64,000 bases of DNA from Rhipidocladum racemiflorum. Lineage: Eukaryota > Streptophyta > Magnoliopsida > Poales > Poaceae. Shown piece by piece: positions 23,166-33,256 of this stretch. The number at the start of each line of letters is the position of its first letter. Positions within the stretch are counted from its first letter, which is position 1. The notes under the pieces are model-generated. The model saw only the letters and a list, made by a program, of their open reading frames with translations. It did not search any database and was not told the origin of the DNA. The stretch is from the NCBI GenBank assembly GCA_036346355.1, contig CM070570.1:50545592-50609591 (forward strand), given 5' to 3'. A program made the position numbers and the translations under genes.

Positions 23166-25570
23166 CTACATGTTATGAACAGAAGATGCCGAGGATTCAA
23201 GGTCTTTGGGGTTAGAGAAGCATGCTTTAGGTATCCAGCCTTTGAATCACTCGACGAAAGGTGTGATCGCATAAATACTTGTGAGAGTAATGAATTTTTG
23301 TTTGCTTTCACAGAGCCTGTCACAATACTGCTTCCATGACCATGTCTATGCACACAAAAAGAAGTGGAAGGTGTTTTCTTTTTGTAACCTAAACCTGCTC
23401 TTCTATTGTCATAGGTTGTAAAAGCCCTATTAGATGGTTTATGACGGTATAACTTGGGCTTTTCAAAATTATTAATTTCTCCAGTCATCTTAGAATTTTT
23501 AATTCTCTTTCCCTTCTCGATTTTAGCTTTCTGAGTGAAGTTTTCTAGATGACCATCTTTGTGACAAAAAGTGCATTTGTACAGTTTTGAAGTACTTGCT
23601 CCTTTACTTTGAGTGGGTTGAGTTTTTCCAGAGAAATCAACAGATCCAAAGAGATTTGAATTTTGTTTCACTTGGTTTAGGAGGGAGGATTTCAATTTTA
23701 CCAGTGCCAAGTGTTTTCACAATTACAGGAGGGTTGTTTTTCAAGTGTTCAAAGTGATCAAAGCCTATCCCACTGTTTTTAACACTTACTTTTGATTTAT
23801 CAAGAATCAGATTCAAGTTTTTCTTTCCTCCAGCAAATTTTTCCAAAGTTGATTTCAAATATTCATTTTCTCTAAGAACAACAGGGCAATTTTGACATGG
23901 ATCAACTTGACATTTTTTAGCCTTTTCTTTAGCTTGAACGGCTCTATCTTTGGCTATAATGGCTCTCTCTACATTGTTCTTTTCAAGTGCAATATCAATT
24001 TTCAGAATTTCACATTTTTTGCATTCTTTTGAGGTGACAGTAGAGTGAGTAAAGATAATGTGTCCAGCAAGACAAATTGCTCGTATTTTTCTTAAATTCT
24101 CTCTAGTGACAAACAATTCTTGCAACACATAAAAATGCATTATTGAACCAAAAGCTAAAGTTTGCTTGAACTTATCAACTTCACTTTTTAGCAAATTTAG
24201 CTCTTTTATCTTGCAAGAATGAGCAGCTCTAAGTGATTGCAATTCTAATGAGAACCCCTCACAATCATCACATGCATCATTGTTAGAAATAGAATTTCTA
24301 AGTTTTTCATTTTCAGTTTTCAGCATGGACAAACCATTCTCTAAGTTTTTATTTTTGAGTGAAGATTTTCTTAAAGATTTTCTCAATATGACTAAAACTT
24401 CACAAAGCTCATTATATGAAGGCATTACCTCATCACGATCATTTGGAAGTGTTGTCGTTGTCACTAGTGTTCCCTTTTGCCATGAAGCACTGATCCGGTG
24501 AAGTCTTTCTCATTCAGCTTTGTTTGCTTCTCTTCTTTCTCATCTTGAGATGAGTCGTCAATGTCGCTCAAATCTAAGCGACCAATTGCGATGAAGACTT
24601 TGTTGAGCATCTTCTTCGTTCTTTGCTTATTTTTGTCCTTGCTCTCTCTTGGCGGGAAGGATTTGGAGGAGTTGTTTTGGTCCTTCTCCTCTCTATCCTT
24701 GTTCCCCAAGCGATTGGCACGAATATGCCCAGCCTTGCCGCTAGCTTGTAGCAAAGGATAGAGGCTCCTCTTCTCTCCCTTGATCTCATGTAAGCTGCAT
24801 TGACACGCTTGGAAAGAAGAGCAAGTGTATCTTCCGGTATTTGATCTAGTTGTTCATCACTAAGAGCACTCAAAGCGACAATGGAGTATGATGATGAAGA
24901 ACTAGTAGCATTATCATATGAAGAATTTGCATTAAGAGCCATAGAGTTATCATTGGATGTTCTTGAAACAATGTCTATCTCAAAAGTCTTGAGACTAGAA
25001 TATAATTTATCCAATGTCATTTTACTCATCTTGTGAGCCTCCTAAAAGCAGTCACTTTCATTTGCCGATTTTAAGATCAAGAGATGATAGGAAATGTCTA
25101 GCATTTTCAGAGTCGAGTGTACTTTTACATCAACAGCTCTAAGATTGTTTAAAATTCTGTTAAAGCGAGCAAAACAATCATCTAGAGATTCTCCAGAGTT
25201 CATTTCAAATCTAGTGTATTCCTTTTAAATTGATCTTGACTAGCTTCTTTTACAGAGTGCATTGCCCTCATGATAATCTTGAAGAGATTTCCAAATTTCA
25301 TGAGCAGTGAGTAAATGACAGACTCTATCGAATTCTTTTCTAGCAAGTCCTTGAAGCAATATGTTTCTAGCTCTATTATTGTTTTCAACATCTTTTTCAA
25401 ACTCGATTTTATCAATATCATCAGTAGAAGGAAGCTCAGATGCGAATTTTTACCTTGCGCCAAATCGCGTTACCTTGAGCTTGAAGATATGCAGTCATTC
25501 GGATCCGCCAGTGGGGGAAGTCTGTGCCATCGAAGATTGGCGGTTTGTTCGAGTATTTCTCTGTTGCCAT
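23166..25570 (-). pseudogene. Sirevirus gag pseudogene
   Basis: ATG at 25570 begins MATEKYSNKPPIFDGTDFPH, the typical N-terminus of SIRE gag (capsid precursor). A stop follows within about 45 codons and the frame changes several times. Later pieces include MTLDKLYSSLKTFEIDI (25029), a long coiled-coil region rich in Leu, Lys and Glu (about 24460-23750), and a zinc knuckle CTFCHKDGH (near 23580-23550) in which the fourth ligand is Thr rather than Cys. A Cys-rich stretch CEKC/CQNCP-like lies within the coiled coil (near 23890). Not functional as it stands. Confidence 0.85.
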
Positions 25571-25616
25571 AACTTACCGTTTACTAATCACCTGTTAAGA
25601 TGGATTAGTAGAGCCT

Positions 25617-25629
25617 GGCTCTGATACCA
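25617..25629 (-). other. Primer binding site, initiator Met-tRNA
   Basis: The minus strand reads TGGTATCAGAGCC two bases inside the 5' LTR end (25632). This is complementary to the 3' end of plant initiator methionine tRNA. Confidence 0.92.
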
Positions 25630-25631
25630 CT

Positions 25632-27227
25632 TGTAGGACCGAGTAGGCAACTAGAGGGGGGGGGTGAATAGATGCCTAAAAAAAATTCAACTATTTCTTT
25701 CGGAAAATCAATGACCCCTAAATAACGGAAGAATATCTAATATTGAAGAGATCAAAAACCCTAGACTAATTAGCAAAATAAGAACAAGAACTAGTTCTAA
25801 TGACGAACAAAACTTCTAATCAAGAATAAAAAACGAAAGGAATATTGCATAAACTTTTCTTTATTCCAAAGCCATCTTCCACAGGATGACACCAAAAATC
25901 TTCTAATCTCAAAAGATTAGAAAACTCTAAACCAACTAGATAGAGCACACAAGCTCTTCTTTGTTGTAGACACCTTTTGCTTCTTGCCCTCTTTCGTTGG
26001 ATTGGATTCTAAGCCCCTAGAACCCTCTATTTAAAGGACAAGACAGCCACCTATTTCTTTTTGTATTCGGATTGGGCAAGCAGTCTCCATGCCAATCTCA
26101 TCTCACGCCGGCTGACTCGGACACGTCAAAATTCCTGGCTCTCTCTCGGATGTCCTTCTCGCACACGCTAGCCACACATGCAAACTCACGCACGCACGAC
26201 TCGGACTCACGCACACACACATGCAGCATGCACGCACACAACGCACGCACACATGCAGCGATCAAAAATTCGTATACACGCGTACGGCCTCCTGCCACTA
26301 CGCTGCAACGATCTCGATCTCACGTGCACCGTTCTCTAGTCCAAACATCTCGCATGACATCCTTGACCTTCACGACCTCAGTTCCTCCCTGAACCTAGTC
26401 TCGGTCCCGTCATCGACCATGTTCGACCTCAAGCAACACCTGCACATGAACAAAAACACAAAACAATTCCGAGCACAAGTCCACGACTTGACTCACATCA
26501 ATCCATGCAACTACTCACATGAGCATTGCATAATGTCCACTTCAAAACAAGTATCATGAAATTATCACAAATTTCATAATCTTAAAATCAAATTCAAATT
26601 TCAATCTCAAAATCGCTCAAAACCCTAATTGAGCAAATCCTATTTACGACGGACAACAAAACCAGTCCGGCGCAAATGCCAAGTGAAACCCTAGAAAACA
26701 GTTTACGACGGACCAACAAAGTCTGTCCGTTGTACATGGGAAACTCTCAGTTCCAAAAGAAAACATTCCGGCGAAAACATGTTTACGACGGACAACCAAA
26801 ATCAGTCCGTCGTACATGCAAAAGTCTCGGTTCAAAAACGCTTTCAAATTCATGTTCACGACGGACAAAAAATCTTGTCCGGCGCAAACGTGCCACGCTC
26901 GGTTTTAAAAACAACATGGTCCGAACGAAACCCTAAAGCAAACACGTTCACGACAGACAGAAAGAAAACTTGTCCGTTGTAGATGTGGAACTTACTGGTT
27001 TCTTGGAAAGAAAGAGTTTGGCTCAATGAGTTCACTTAAAACATGTGTATGACAGACCAAAGAGTTTGGTCTGTCATACATGGAAAAACGAGTTCGCCAA
27101 TTCAAATCTTTTTCGGATAACCAAACTGATTTCTGCTCTTTTCAAATCTTCAAACCAAATTCAAATCTTTTCGAATATTCAAATACTCATCATCAAAAAC
27201 ACATGGATCAAAAACAATGATCCTTCA
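25632..27227 (-). repeat. Sirevirus 5' LTR (1596 bp)
   Basis: Near-identical partner of 17202-18802. The clearest differences are a 6-bp shortening near 26700 with changed sequence in the second palindrome module (tttacgacggacc here, ttgatttctgacggacc there), gccggctgac versus gccaggtgac near 26106, and a few single bases. Confidence 0.93.
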
Positions 27228-27232
27228 ACGGT

Positions 27233-27749
27233 GCTACAGTACCGCCACGTGTCACTTTCCTATTGGCCCCCTTTTACGTAAACGTTCCGCCCTAGAGAAA
27301 AATTAGGAAAAATGGCCTAAAAATTCCGGAAAAATTCCTATAGCCATTTTAGAATATTTGGAACTCAACGGAACTAGTTTGGTTGAATTTGGATGAAATT
27401 TGTGGAATTAAATATTCCGGAGCGAATTGCGGGCATTAAACAAAAGCCGCGCGCGATAAAATAGCAACGGAGGTCCAAAAATTCGGGGATAAATTCCTAA
27501 AATCATTTTGGAATATTTGGGACATTTTAGAAGTGGTTTGGAGATTTTTAGAGCATTTTTGGACTCGGGTGAAATTTCGGGTACCGGCGTAAATTGGAAA
27601 ACTCGATTTTTCGACCGGAGGGAAATTGAATCACGATTTTGGACTGGAAAGGATGCTAGGTAAATACAAACACCGGGGAAACTCCAAACTTTGAATTTAC
27701 TTTATTTAAATTAGGTTTTTCTCCAGAAGGCGAAAATGAGGATGTTACA
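27233..27749 (-). repeat. Gypsy-A 3' LTR, proximal part
   Basis: Minus-strand 5' end TGTAACATCC at 27749. It joins the part at 17201 once the Sirevirus is removed. Almost identical to 48174-48693. Directly to its right on the plus strand is the polypurine tract complement (acctaccccccttagagaga, 27751-27770). Confidence 0.92.
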
Positions 27750-27761
27750 AACCTACCCCCC

Positions 27762-29797
27762 TTAGAGAGAATCTTGTCCCCGAGATTTAGATGGAGAAAG
27801 AAAGAGGTTAGGAAACTCCGCTCGAAGATCTTCTTCACGCTCCCAGGTAGCTTCCTTCTCAGAATGGTTGCTCCACTGAACCTTGCAGAACTTGATTACT
27901 CGGCTGCGGGTTTGACGCTCGGCTTCATCCAAAATCTTGACGGGATACTCTGGATACGACAAGTCTTCTCTCAGCTCTATTTCTTCCAACGGCATCTGAT
28001 GCTCGGGTACTCGGAGACACTTCTTCAACTGAGACACATGAAAGACGTTATGTACCCCTGACAGCTGTGGCGGCAACTCCAACTTATACGCCACTTCTCC
28101 TTTTCGGGCAATCACCTTGAATGGTCCGACATAGCGGGGCGCTAACTTTCCACTGACACGGAACCACTTCATCCCTTTCAACGGGGATACCTTCAAATAC
28201 ACATGATCGCCAGGTACAAAGCTTAAGTTTCGTCGACGATTGTCCGCATAACTCTTTTGTCTTGACTGAGCTGTTTTCAGATTTGCACGGATCTGTCTGA
28301 CTTGTTCTTCGGCTTCTTTCAGAACATCAGGTCCAATGATCTGACCACCTTCTGTTTCCTTCCAATATAGTGGTGTTCTGCATTTTCTCCCGTACAGGGC
28401 TTCAAACGGTGCCATCTTCAGACTGGCTTGATAACTGTTGTTGTACGAAAATTCCGCATAAGGTAAATTCTGATCCCACGAGCCTTTATATGTCAGAGCA
28501 CACGCTCTCAACATGTCCTCTAAGATTTGATTGACCCTTTTGGTCTGGCCATCGGTCTGGGGATGGTACGCAGTACTGAAATTCAGATTTGCGCCCAACA
28601 CTTCATGCAGTTGCTGCCAAAACCTTGAAGTAAACTGGGAACCTCGATCGGACACTATCTTCTTTGGTACACCGTGTAAACACACTATCTTGGCCATATA
28701 TAATTCTGCAAGCTTGTCACCGGAATACGTCGTTCTTACTGGGATAAAGTGAGCCACCTTGGTCAATCGATCCACGATCACCCAGATGGAATCATAACCG
28801 GCTTTTGTCCTGGGAAGTCCGGTTATAAAATCCATCCCAATTTCTTCCCATTTCCAGACAGGCACTTGCAAGGGCTGCAATAGACCGGCTGGCCTTTGAT
28901 GTTCTGCTTTCACCAATTGGCACACGTCACACCTAGCCACGAAGTCTGCAACTTCTTTCTTCATATTGGACCACCAATACTTGTCTTTCAAATCAGCATA
29001 CATCTTGGTACCTCCAGGGTGAATGGAGTATACTGAATCATGTGCTTCTTTCAAGACCACACTCTTGATTTCTTCTTGGTTAGGGACTACTATCCTTTTC
29101 CCGAACCAGACAGTACCTTGATCATCTACAGAAAATCCAGGACGTTTTCCTTTCTTCAGACCCTCTTTCAGATCCGCAATACCCTTGTCACTATTCTGAG
29201 CTTCTCGGATCTGATCTTCAAGGGTTGATTTCACCTCCAAATTGTAAAGACATCCTTCCTTTACTATTTCTAGGTTAAGACGCCGGAATTCCTCCTGAAG
29301 CGCTGACTGGTGGTTTTGTACCGAAACATTGTTGCAGTGAGCTTTCCTGCTTAATGCATTTGCAACAACGTTTTCTTTTCCAGGATGATAATGAATTCCC
29401 ACATTATAGTCTTTTACTAACTCCAACCATCTTCTCTGTCTGAGGTTGAGATCAGGCTGAGTGAAGATATACTTCAAACTCTTATGATCGGTATATATCT
29501 CACACCTATTGCCGATCAAGTAATGCCTCCATATCTTGAGCGCGTGTACAACTGCGGCTAACTCCAAGTCATGAATAGGATAATTTTCTTCATGAGGTCG
29601 CAGTTGTCTGGAAGCATAGGCTATTACCTTTCCTTCTTGCATCATAACACATCCAAGTCCTAGCTTCGAAGCATCACAATACACTTCAAAGTCCTTATGG
29701 ATGTCTGGCAAAATCAGCACTGGGGCTGAGGTTAATCTCTTTTTCAACTCCTGAAAACTTTGCTCACACGTTTTCGTCCATTCAAACTTCTTTTCCT
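27762..29797 (-). pseudogene. Gypsy-A pol, 3' half: RNase H, integrase, chromodomain
   Basis: One long open minus-strand frame. RNase [42 protein letters not shown], then VVANALSRK, where the usual Asp of VADALSR is Asn (29358-29360). Integrase: HH-CC zinc region ([10 protein letters not shown]...CDVCQLVK), [21 protein letters not shown], and [13 protein letters not shown], where the catalytic Glu of the DD-E triad is Lys (28539-28541). C-terminal chromodomain: [20 protein letters not shown], of the Tekay/Del type. The sequence upstream of 29797 is not the matching RT but an unrelated antisense frame; the matching RT lies on the opposite strand at 46998-47354. The inversion therefore truncates the protein, and both active-site changes predict inactivity. 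Confidence 0.93.
29754..29797 (-). repeat. Inversion junction repeat, left copy (44 bp)
   Basis: Its reverse complement is identical to 47311-47354. It encodes the [14 protein letters not shown] stretch at the RT/RNase H boundary of Gypsy-A. Confidence 0.92.
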
Positions 29798-30160
29798 ACA
29801 AGTGGACCACGGTCGGATCAGCCTCCTGCGCCAAACTCTGGAACAGACTGTGCCTCATCCCGAACTGGAAGCGGGGAAACAGACGGTACGGGGAGTCCTC
29901 CAAGCGGTCGCGATAACTATGCCCCAACATGAGGATAGCCTTCCTGGCCGCGTCCTGAAGCGCGTACGCCAGAAACGGTCTCTCGGCCGTGAAGTAGAAC
30001 GGCCGGTCCTCGTCGCGGACTCGGCTCCTCGCGAAGACTAGCAAGCGGACCCGCCACATGTCCTGGCCAAGACCAGGCATCGTCTGGTAGCGATACTCCG
30101 GGCGATGGGGGAACCCCAACTCCTGGAGCATCGCGATGTGACTCCGCAAAAAGCCTCACT
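29798..30160 (-). pseudogene. Orphan antisense reading frame next to inversion junction
   Basis: About 117 codons open from 30149 (MRSHIAMLQELGFPHRPEYR...), GC-rich, rich in Arg, Leu and Phe, with no domain I recognise. The frame can be followed a few codons upstream to a stop (TGA near 30153), behind a possible splice acceptor (caaattgtag, about 30190). Its stop TAG is formed at the inversion junction. It runs opposite to the gag that follows on the plus strand. It may be host or retrotransposon-borne sequence captured between LTR and gag. Function unknown. Confidence 0.45.
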
Positions 30161-30337
30161 TTGGCGTGAAGGTGGTGAAAGTTGGCATCTACAATTTGAA
30201 AACAAAGGGGAAATTAGTAACCAACTTTTTATAAAGGATAGGATGAGCGCAAGACACTAAGATAGAGGAGATAGAAGCAAAGGAACTTAACTTTTGTAAG
30301 TACATTTTTATAAAATATAAGTCCTTAAGGCTTTGCC

Positions 30338-30613
30338 ATGCTAACTAGGTCACGTCCTACGGTCGTCCAGGCGCAGGATGAGGCCTACGTGCGGATGGCC
30401 GACGAGCTGCAGGGTCTGCGTCGGGACTTGACGGCAGCGCGAGAGACGATCTATCGACTCGAGGAGGAGAGAAGGGACACCCAGTCGCCACCACCACCCG
30501 CCCCGGCACAGGAGGACCCGCCGATCCGCGACATACCGATGGACGCTCAGTCAGTCCGGCGTCCCCAGGGCCTGAAGCTTCGGACTACGGCGCGCAAGTC
30601 AGTTCGGCCCTAG
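30338..30613 (+). CDS. Short reading frame upstream of gag (ORF0-like)
   Basis: A 91-codon frame starting MLTRSRPTVVQAQDEAYV, with a predicted helical, charged middle (about residues 20-45, LQGLRRDLTAARETIYRLEE) and a Pro-rich tail (PPPPAPAQEDPP). It lies in the Gypsy-A leader before gag. An extra frame at this position is known in RIRE3-type rice elements; whether this is its homologue I cannot test. There are no internal breaks over its short length. Whether it is translated is unknown. Confidence 0.5.
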   Translation: MLTRSRPTVVQAQDEAYVRMADELQGLRRDLTAARETIYRLEEERRDTQSPPPPAPAQEDPPIRDIPMDAQSVRRPQGLKLRTTARKSVRP

Positions 30614-31013
30614 TCGCCGTTAGGAGTGCCCCTGGGCTTCTTGGCCGCCCTCGGAGGAGCAGGACCGTCTTCAGCTGCTACTCCTTCCCGCAGCAGGAGC
30701 GAGGAGGAGGAGGACCCGTCCCCGCGTGGCTCTGCGGGTGACGCTAGTGACTAATTGTCTAGCCTGAAGGACCTTTATTTGGTTCTGTGATCGTATTAGA
30801 ACGATAAATAAGTGTTTGTTGGACTGTATCGTGCCTTTAGGCATTTGTGATACAGCCATCTCCAAAACTATTTTGTTTTAATGGAAGTTCAGTTGGTTTT
30901 CCCTTCTGTTGTGTGCTTTTGTGGTCGTGCCCTTGAGTTGAGGATGTGGTTTAGTCCCCTAACTCTTATCTGTGCTTTTCCTCCTTTCCCTCGTGTTTGA
31001 CCGCCTTGTGCAG
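30614..31013 (+). other. Gypsy-A leader before gag
   Basis: Untranslated leader. It includes gcctttaggcatttgtgata and cagccat (30833-30859), matching a box at the same place in the Gypsy-B leader (37072-37086). No primer binding site is present in the segment; it was lost with the distal part of the 5' LTR. Confidence 0.6.
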
Positions 31014-32222
31014 ATGGAGAACGTTGGTCGTGGTCGTGGTCGTGGAAGGCCCGCAGGCCGTGGTCGAGGCCGTGGACGTGCCCATGGACCGGTGCACTTC
31101 CAGGAAGAATTCGTGGAGCCCCCTCAGCAGCAAGGGCAAGAGCAAGTTCAACACCCGGCAGCTCAGCATGATCCGCCACCACCCCCACCGCCAGCTCAGC
31201 CGCCGAATATGGAGCAGATGATGGCGATGCAACTTCAAATTCTTCAGGCGTTAGCTCAGAATGTCCTGAATCAGCCTCAAGCCGCAGCAGCACCAGCTCA
31301 AGTTCAACAGCCCCCTTCCAAGTTCGGGGAGTTCATGAGGACTCGACCCCCGACCTTTGCTGGATCAGGAGACCCGCTGGATGCGGATGACTGGCTCAAG
31401 GAGATTGAGCGGAAGCTTCACTTGGCTCAGTGCGACGACACTGAGAGCGTGCACTTTGCCTCGTATCAGCTGAAAGGCACGACAGCCAATTGGTGGGAGA
31501 ACTATTGTGCAGCTCATGCTGACCCGCAGAACATTCCGTGGAATGAGTTCGTGGAAAACTTCAGAGCCACCCATATCCCAAGGGGAGTCATGGAAATGAA
31601 GCGTCGTGAGTTTCATAGGCTTCAGCAGGGGAATTTGTCTGTCTCAGAGTACCTTAACCGGTTTACCCAGCTATCCCGCTATGCGGCCGCCGACGTCGCG
31701 ACGGATGAGGCCAAGATCTGGCGCTTTATGGAGGGCATGGACCCAAACTTGAAGGTCCAGTTAGTGTCGAAAGACTTCCCGTCGTTCCAGCATATGATCA
31801 ACAAAGCGCTGATCCAGGAGGATGCCCAGCGCCAGCTGTTCGAGACCCAGAAAAGGAAAATGCTGTTCCAGAATCAACGAGGTGCCAGCAGCTCAAGACC
31901 TCGTACCTTCCAACAGCAGCCCAGCAGGCCAACCGCCGCCAACCCGCCAAGGACCCCAATGTCCGCCCCTCGTCCGACTGGACAAGCCCCTACCGGCAAT
32001 GTAGGAGCTCAAGCTCAGAAGGGCAGTACAGCGATGGCAGGCGTCCAATGCTTCAACTGCAGAGAGATGGGTCACTACGCCAACAACTGCCCGCACAAGC
32101 GTCAGCCCACCACCCCAGTGAAGTTCAACACAGGATCAACCTCACTCGTGCGCGCCGGGCTCAAGGAAGAGGAATGCCGCAGACCCCGCGCATGCCGAGG
32201 ACAGCTGGAAGAGGTCGCGTGA
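31014..32222 (+). pseudogene. Gypsy-A gag (capsid and nucleocapsid)
   Basis: ATG at 31014 follows ttgtgcag. About 400 codons: Arg/Gly-rich start (residues 3-25), Gln/Pro-rich linker, a retrotransposon gag domain (about 107-300; FMRTRPPTFAGSGDPLDADD, then NWWENY), and a CCHC zinc knuckle [14 protein letters not shown] (about 346-359, all four ligands present). The protein would package element RNA in virus-like particles. The frame leaves the pol frame shortly after the knuckle (about 32110-32150), so gag ends at 32220 while pol continues in another frame. Since relatives here have gag and pol in one frame, a single-base indel is more likely than programmed frameshifting. Confidence 0.88.
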
Positions 32223-33256
32223 ACCACATCACGGCGGAAGAGGCTCAAGATGCGCCAGACGTGGTTTACGGTACGTTCGTTGTCAACTCAGTACCTGCTT
32301 CAGTTCTGTTTGATTCTGGTGCAACTCATTCATTTATTTCGGAGTACTTGGTTAAAAAGCATAACTGGAATACAATACAGTTAAGAAACCCTTTGGTAGT
32401 GCAATCCCCTGGAAAAGAACTAAGAACAACTGCTGCTTGCCCAAAAGTGGATATAATTATAAAAGGGGTAAAATTCCTAGCGAACTTAATACTGTTGTAT
32501 ACTAAGGGTATAGAAGTAATCCTTGGAATGGATTGGTTAACCAAGTATAAGGGTCAGATAGACTGTGCTAGTAGAGCTATCTCGCTTACCAGCCCCGAGG
32601 GGATTCGAGTGGAATTCTTATCTAATCTTGCCTCTAAGGGGGGTAGCACCCTAAATTGTCTGAAAGGCACTTCGTTGGAGAAGGTACCGATAGTCAAAGA
32701 ATATCCAGATGTCTTTCCAGAAGAGTTACCCGGAATGCCACCGGATCGAGAGGTGGAATTCGTGATTGAGCTCGTACCGGGTACCGCTCCAATCTCGAAG
32801 AGACCGTACCGGTTGCCTTCCAATGAGTTGGTTGAGATGAAGAAGCAGATTGAAGAGTTGCAAGAGAAAGGATTCATCAGACCCAGTTCGTCGCCGTGGG
32901 GGTCACCAGTGATCTTTGTCTCCAAGAAAGACGGTAGTCTAAGGATGTGCATAGACTACAGGTCGTTGAACGAAGTCACAATTAAAAACAAGTATCCGTT
33001 GCCTCGGATAGATGATCTGTTTGATCAGTTGAAGGGAGCTCAAGTCTTCTCCAAGATAGATTTGACATCGGGATATCACCAGCTGAAGATAAGAAAAGAG
33101 GATATTCCGAAGACATCCTTCACTACCAGATATGGATTGTACGAGTTCACAGTCATGTCTTTTGGGTTAACCAATGCTCCTTCTTATTTCATGAATCTGA
33201 TGAGTAAGGTATTTATGGAGTATTTAGACAAGTTCGTCGTAGTCTTCATCGACGAC
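32129..33256 (+). pseudogene. Gypsy-A pol, 5' part: protease and first part of RT
   Basis: Frame from about 32129: [12 protein letters not shown] linker, aspartic protease ([13 protein letters not shown] near 32304-32342; VILGMDWL near 32515), then RT ([83 protein letters not shown]). It is open and clean until it stops exactly within the catalytic FIDD motif at 33256, where Gypsy-B is inserted. The remaining RT codons are at 46998. Confidence 0.92.

Larger units (their letters stand above)
17197..27232 (-). mobile_element. Sirevirus (SIRE/Maximus clade) copia element, TSD ACGGT
   Basis: LTRs at 17202-18802 and 25632-27227 bracket gag-pol on the minus strand. ACGGT flanks the element at 17197-17201 and 27228-27232, and the unoccupied target is seen at 48174-48178 in the other Gypsy-A LTR. 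The primer binding site matches initiator Met-tRNA. Clade assignment rests on long coiled-coil gag, RT motifs ([24 protein letters not shown]), multiple polypurine tracts and palindrome-rich LTRs. The two LTRs look almost identical except for a few clustered changes, so it inserted recently, yet gag and pol already carry frameshifts. Confidence 0.93.

Noticed and set aside
25617..25629. Fragments of a tRNA gene
   Set aside because: Only the 13 bases complementary to the tRNA 3' end are present next to an LTR, so this is a primer binding site.
32100..32222. Programmed frameshift between gag and pol of Gypsy-A
   Set aside because: Possible, but no slippery sequence with structure was evident and related elements use one frame; an indel is more likely.
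27762..33256. Two separate gypsy elements in opposite orientation
   Set aside because: One GAGAC target duplication encloses both, the halves are complementary parts of one pol, and a 44-bp match links them; a single inverted element is simpler.
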